From NCBI GenBank assembly GCA_006384855.1, contig VCJN01003432.1:1-64000 (forward strand): a DNA stretch of 64,000 nucleotides. Reading direction: 5' to 3'. This DNA is from Tetraselmis striata. Its lineage: Eukaryota; Chlorophyta; Chlorodendrophyceae; Chlorodendrales; Chlorodendraceae. Under the pieces are notes generated by a model that worked only from the letters and a program-made list of their open reading frames with translations, ran no database searches and had not been told where the DNA came from. Positions 61,200 through 64,000 of the stretch are shown piece after piece (within the stretch, counting starts at the first letter, position 1; every line of letters begins with the position of its first letter). The translations under genes were made by a program, and so were the position numbers.

Positions 61200-62196
61200 T
61201 CACTCTCCAAGTTGATCTCAAAGTCGAACTTGCGCTCCGGTGTCAGGTTAGTAGGCTCCGCGATGATGTATGCAAACTCCATAAGGGACTCCTCCTCGGC
61301 CAATCGCCGCGCCATCAACATGTCGTCTTCTTGTTCTGTAACCTCACCCTCAGCACTGTTGTAGTACTGCTCGCCGTCGTCGCCATCGTCGTCCATGATG
61401 TTCAGGCGCTCGCGACGGATCTCGCGGTGTACATCTGTCTCCCGCTCCGCAACTTCAACAGCCAGGGCTGCCTGTACAGCTTCTGCCAGGGTCTTAGGGT
61501 TTTTCAGGGCAAGTTCCTTTCGAATGTGGGGTTTCAGTCCGCGCTAGAAGTCTTGTACATATCTTCCTTTTGACGATGGGGTAACTCCAGTAGTTGCTCA
61601 CGGAAATAATTTGGGTACTTTTGTACTGTAGTCCGCTGTGTCGCGCGATCCAGATTGATACGAGCTTGCTTCGCCGGTGTACGTCCACAGAATTCGGTGA
61701 TTAGTGCCGCCTCCATGTGCGTAATACCGGTAAAGCCGCCGCCAATTTCGTCGTGCGTACTCGCCACTTGCGCGTACCACCACTTGGATACAGGTCCGTG
61801 AAAACAGCCCGATGCCCAGTACACGCTACGAGGTTCCTCCGGATTTACGTTGTGATATTTCAGGTAGCCCCGTGCATGACGAAACGAGTTCCGTAACTCG
61901 TCGATATTCGTAGTCGATAGCTTCTCGATCTTCGCTGGTTTCACATCGCTCGGCATGAGCCCAGGCATGTCGCTGGTCCGGGCAGAACGAAGCTGGTCTC
62001 GCATCTGCTGCTCTACAACTCGGCTCCGGTTCACTCGGTCGTCGAAATGACTGAAGCATGTTTGTCGCACGTACTCATCCAAGCGGCGAATCTCCGCCGT
62101 TGCCGCCGTTGTAGCTTGCGCCACTTCTTGCATCTTCGCTTGCTCCGTCGACATAGTCTCGACTCGGTCGGCTAGTCGTTGAAGCATGCTCATCAT
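61200..62196 (-). pseudogene. Gag of the chromovirus
   Basis: The first frame (62196-61534) has an N-terminal heptad-rich region (MMSMLQRLADRVETM...) and a capsid-type domain (LRNSFRHARGYLKYHN, WASGCFHGPVSKWWYAQV, ITEFCGRTPAKQARINL). A frameshift near 61545 moves the reading to the RT frame, which continues through LKPHIRKELALKNPKTL and an acidic stretch (DDDGDDGEQYYNSAEGEVTE, 61396 on) directly into the sequence before RT. No CCHC knuckle and no DTG/DSG protease are seen, so an internal deletion between gag and RT is likely. Confidence 0.75.
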
Positions 62197-62347
62197 GTTT
62201 GCGAGGGTCGGTTGCGTGCCCTCTTGACCTCCTTCGGGCGGAACCGGCTGTGCTCCACCGGCAGTGGCCGCTACCGGAAAGCTTCCGCTGTCCTCGGGTG
62301 GCGTCTCTCATGGTGTAGCCATCTTTATGTCGCTTACCGCTGTCTAA

Positions 62348-62359
62348 GCTCCGAAACCA
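62348..62359 (-). promoter_or_regulatory. Primer-binding site
   Basis: TGGTTTCGGAGC on the minus strand, two bases after the LTR end. It agrees at 10 of 12 positions with the classical initiator-Met tRNA site TGGTATCAGAGC. Confidence 0.75.
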
Positions 62360-62361
62360 AG

Positions 62362-62771
62362 TGTTCGGCTCTAGCTTAAGCATGTTCTTTAGGCCCTTTA
62401 GGATGCAGCGGAAGGATTTAGAAAGTATGGCCAATCTCTTCTGGTTACATGGGTTCTTGGGTTATAATCTGTCTATGAAGTCTACCTAGTGGACTTGTCC
62501 GAGGCGGTATTTATATCCGCCGAGGTCATTGTCATACCTGTGCTATGTTAGCCGGGTGTCGTGGGATACCCGTGCTGTGTTAGCCACCTAAGGCTTGAGT
62601 CAGGGAACTCTAGAAAATTCCAGAACAGTCTTCGGCCTTATACTAGTTATATTTATTCCCGCAACTAATATATACCGCGACTCCGCGGATGCGTACTCGT
62701 ATTACTTTAGCGGGGAATTAAACTTGCTAGTATAGCAAAACATTATGGCTAAAGGGAAATGGAGTATAACA
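62362..62771 (-). repeat. 5' LTR, complete (410 bp)
   Basis: On the minus strand it begins TGTTATACTCC and ends GAACA, giving the normal TG...CA ends with a 4-bp inverted TGTT/AACA. The + strand copy at 47226-47506 covers its other end. Confidence 0.85.
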
Positions 62772-64000
62772 CCCGATGGCACACTAGTACTTGGCGCCGG
62801 CGGGTCGCAGCGTGTGGGGGTGGGTAGGAGTATACCTGTCGGAGGTATGATTCCGGATCTTATTACATGGTATTCTACCGGTATCCTACCGTGAGCTTTT
62901 GTGGGCTTGAGAGCACCCTCCCGGGAGGAAACCCCGCCCAACACCCACGTCGCATTGAAACCCCTGAGGGCCCTTGCTACTGGCCTTGAGGGCAGGAGGA
63001 AACCCCGTGGCGACAAACACGTGTTTGAACATCACAATAACATGTTGTACTCGTTACGGCGTTACAGTCTGCTGGGAGTCAGGGACAGTGTACGGCACGG
63101 TACTCGCCTACGGCCCTTAGGGTACTCGGACTACAGTCGTCCGGTAGTTATGATAATATAATGGTAGCTCAATAACGACGAATTAACGAGCGGCTGATGT
63201 TGGGCAAGCTACCCGGGTAGCGCGCTCTGCAGCGTGTCGCGGCGGTGACGCCTTGTCGCTGGTCCGGGCGCGGCGGTGCGGCATGCCACGACATTGCCGC
63301 TTCGATAGGGTGTGAGCTTCCACTATCGCTTGTCGCGCCGTCCGACATGCTGGCCAGGTAGCGACTACGCCATGCCAGCGGCCCACGCATTATTTGCTTG
63401 GCTTCGTATATGGCTTTCAAAAAAGAATCCTGGGGTTGACTTGTAAACACGCCTTTGTTGTTTTGGCATCACACATCTGTGCTTTGTTCAGTAGTCGTCG
63501 TCTTCCTGCTTCCACTTCCGCTCCTTGCTGCGAGACCTCAACTTCGAAGCTCCTTTCATGTCGGCGCCTTCACATCACATTCGTCCTGGTGCCGCTATTG
63601 GAGTGGCCCGGGATTGTGTGATGGGGAGAGCGTCCCTATTGCGTGGAGCGGCGGCTGGCTGGTGGCGATGCCTGGTCGGTGGCTACCATGGCGGTTCCCG
63701 CCTCTGGTGGCCCGTAGCTGGATTTCCTTCTGGATTTCTGTGTGGATTTCTTGAATGTTGCGTCTAGCACATGTAATCATCCGTGTACAACGGTACCAGT
63801 ACTGTACGAGTACATGTGCATGCGACTAGGCGTATGCTTGTACCTTGGTACAGCCCAGGGTCTACTCAGCGCGCTGTTGCTCATCGTGCTGCGCGCGCTT
63901 CTTCTCCTACAGTCAATCCTACGCCGCCATGTCAGTACTTTGTAGTACTGAATAAGATCCCGGGAGGATACAGAGTATTCTACCGGTAGGCAGAGGATAC
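62772..64000. other. No recognisable gene
   Basis: Short frames only. A duplicated GAGGAAACCCCG block (62925-62936 and 62997-63007) lies in a GC-rich stretch. The last 600 bp show no motif I can name. Confidence 0.4.

Larger units (their letters stand above)
58113..62771 (-). mobile_element. Chromovirus (Ty3/gypsy LTR retrotransposon), decayed
   Basis: Read on the minus strand it runs: 5' LTR (62771-62362), a 2-base spacer, primer-binding site (62359-62348), gag, RT, RNase H, integrase, chromodomain, polypurine tract (58244-58232) and the first 119 bp of the 3' LTR (58231-58113). Frames change several times and at least four in-frame stops are present. No protease or gag zinc knuckle is found between gag and RT. 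It cannot move on its own. Confidence 0.9.

Overview
This window is nuclear DNA from a eukaryote, most likely a green alga, and nearly all of it is transposable elements nested in one another. Three things point that way: GT-AG introns in the two best gene models, a plant-type phosphatidylserine decarboxylase with C2 and EF-hand domains, and a mix of a Kangaroo-like DIRS element, chromodomain Ty3/gypsy elements, and hAT, CACTA-like and PiggyBac-like DNA transposons. No ribosomal operon, CRISPR array or bacterial-style operon was seen. Long G or C homopolymer tracts occur throughout, mainly inside elements.

Layout. 1-9309 is a CACTA-like transposon (left copy, running off the window edge), itself interrupted by a 2.1-kb element with 31-bp inverted ends (6287-8428). 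9310-12325 is a broken DIRS element with its recombinase on + and its reverse transcriptase on -. 12326-12625 is an end fragment related to the 2.1-kb element. 12672-18165 holds two copies, one inverted, of a further transposon called here family B; the direct copy carries a roughly 2-kb retroelement with a 20-bp target duplication (15670-17649). 18240-18917 is a stray copy of the 3' end of the decarboxylase gene. 18918-26577 is a decayed chromovirus 3' end into which the second, complete CACTA-like copy (19559-26498) has inserted with a 3-bp duplication. 26917-28873 holds a broken retroelement-like ORF.

29211-33578 (minus strand) is the one convincing host gene, the decarboxylase. A PiggyBac-like element with a truncated transposase (33810-36342) lies just upstream of it. 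36477-36822 is a DDE transposase fragment cut by another family B copy (36823-40075). 40.0-43.8 kb holds unassigned ORFs, including an F-box-like one. 43.8-46.6 kb is AT-rich and without a recognised gene, and ends in a 365-bp tandem duplication.

47226-47506 is an LTR fragment and 48096-48743 a non-LTR retrotransposon remnant. 49924-55693 is a well-preserved hAT element with an 8-bp target duplication; its 11-exon gene appears to join an AT-hook, a chromodomain, a BED zinc finger and the hAT transposase. 56.0-57.5 kb is made of tandem duplications. 58113-62771 is a decayed chromovirus (minus strand) with a complete 410-bp 5' LTR, primer-binding site, gag, RT/RNase H, integrase and chromodomain. 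62772-64000 shows nothing recognisable.

All identifications come from reading motifs and comparing parts of this window with each other. No database search was possible.
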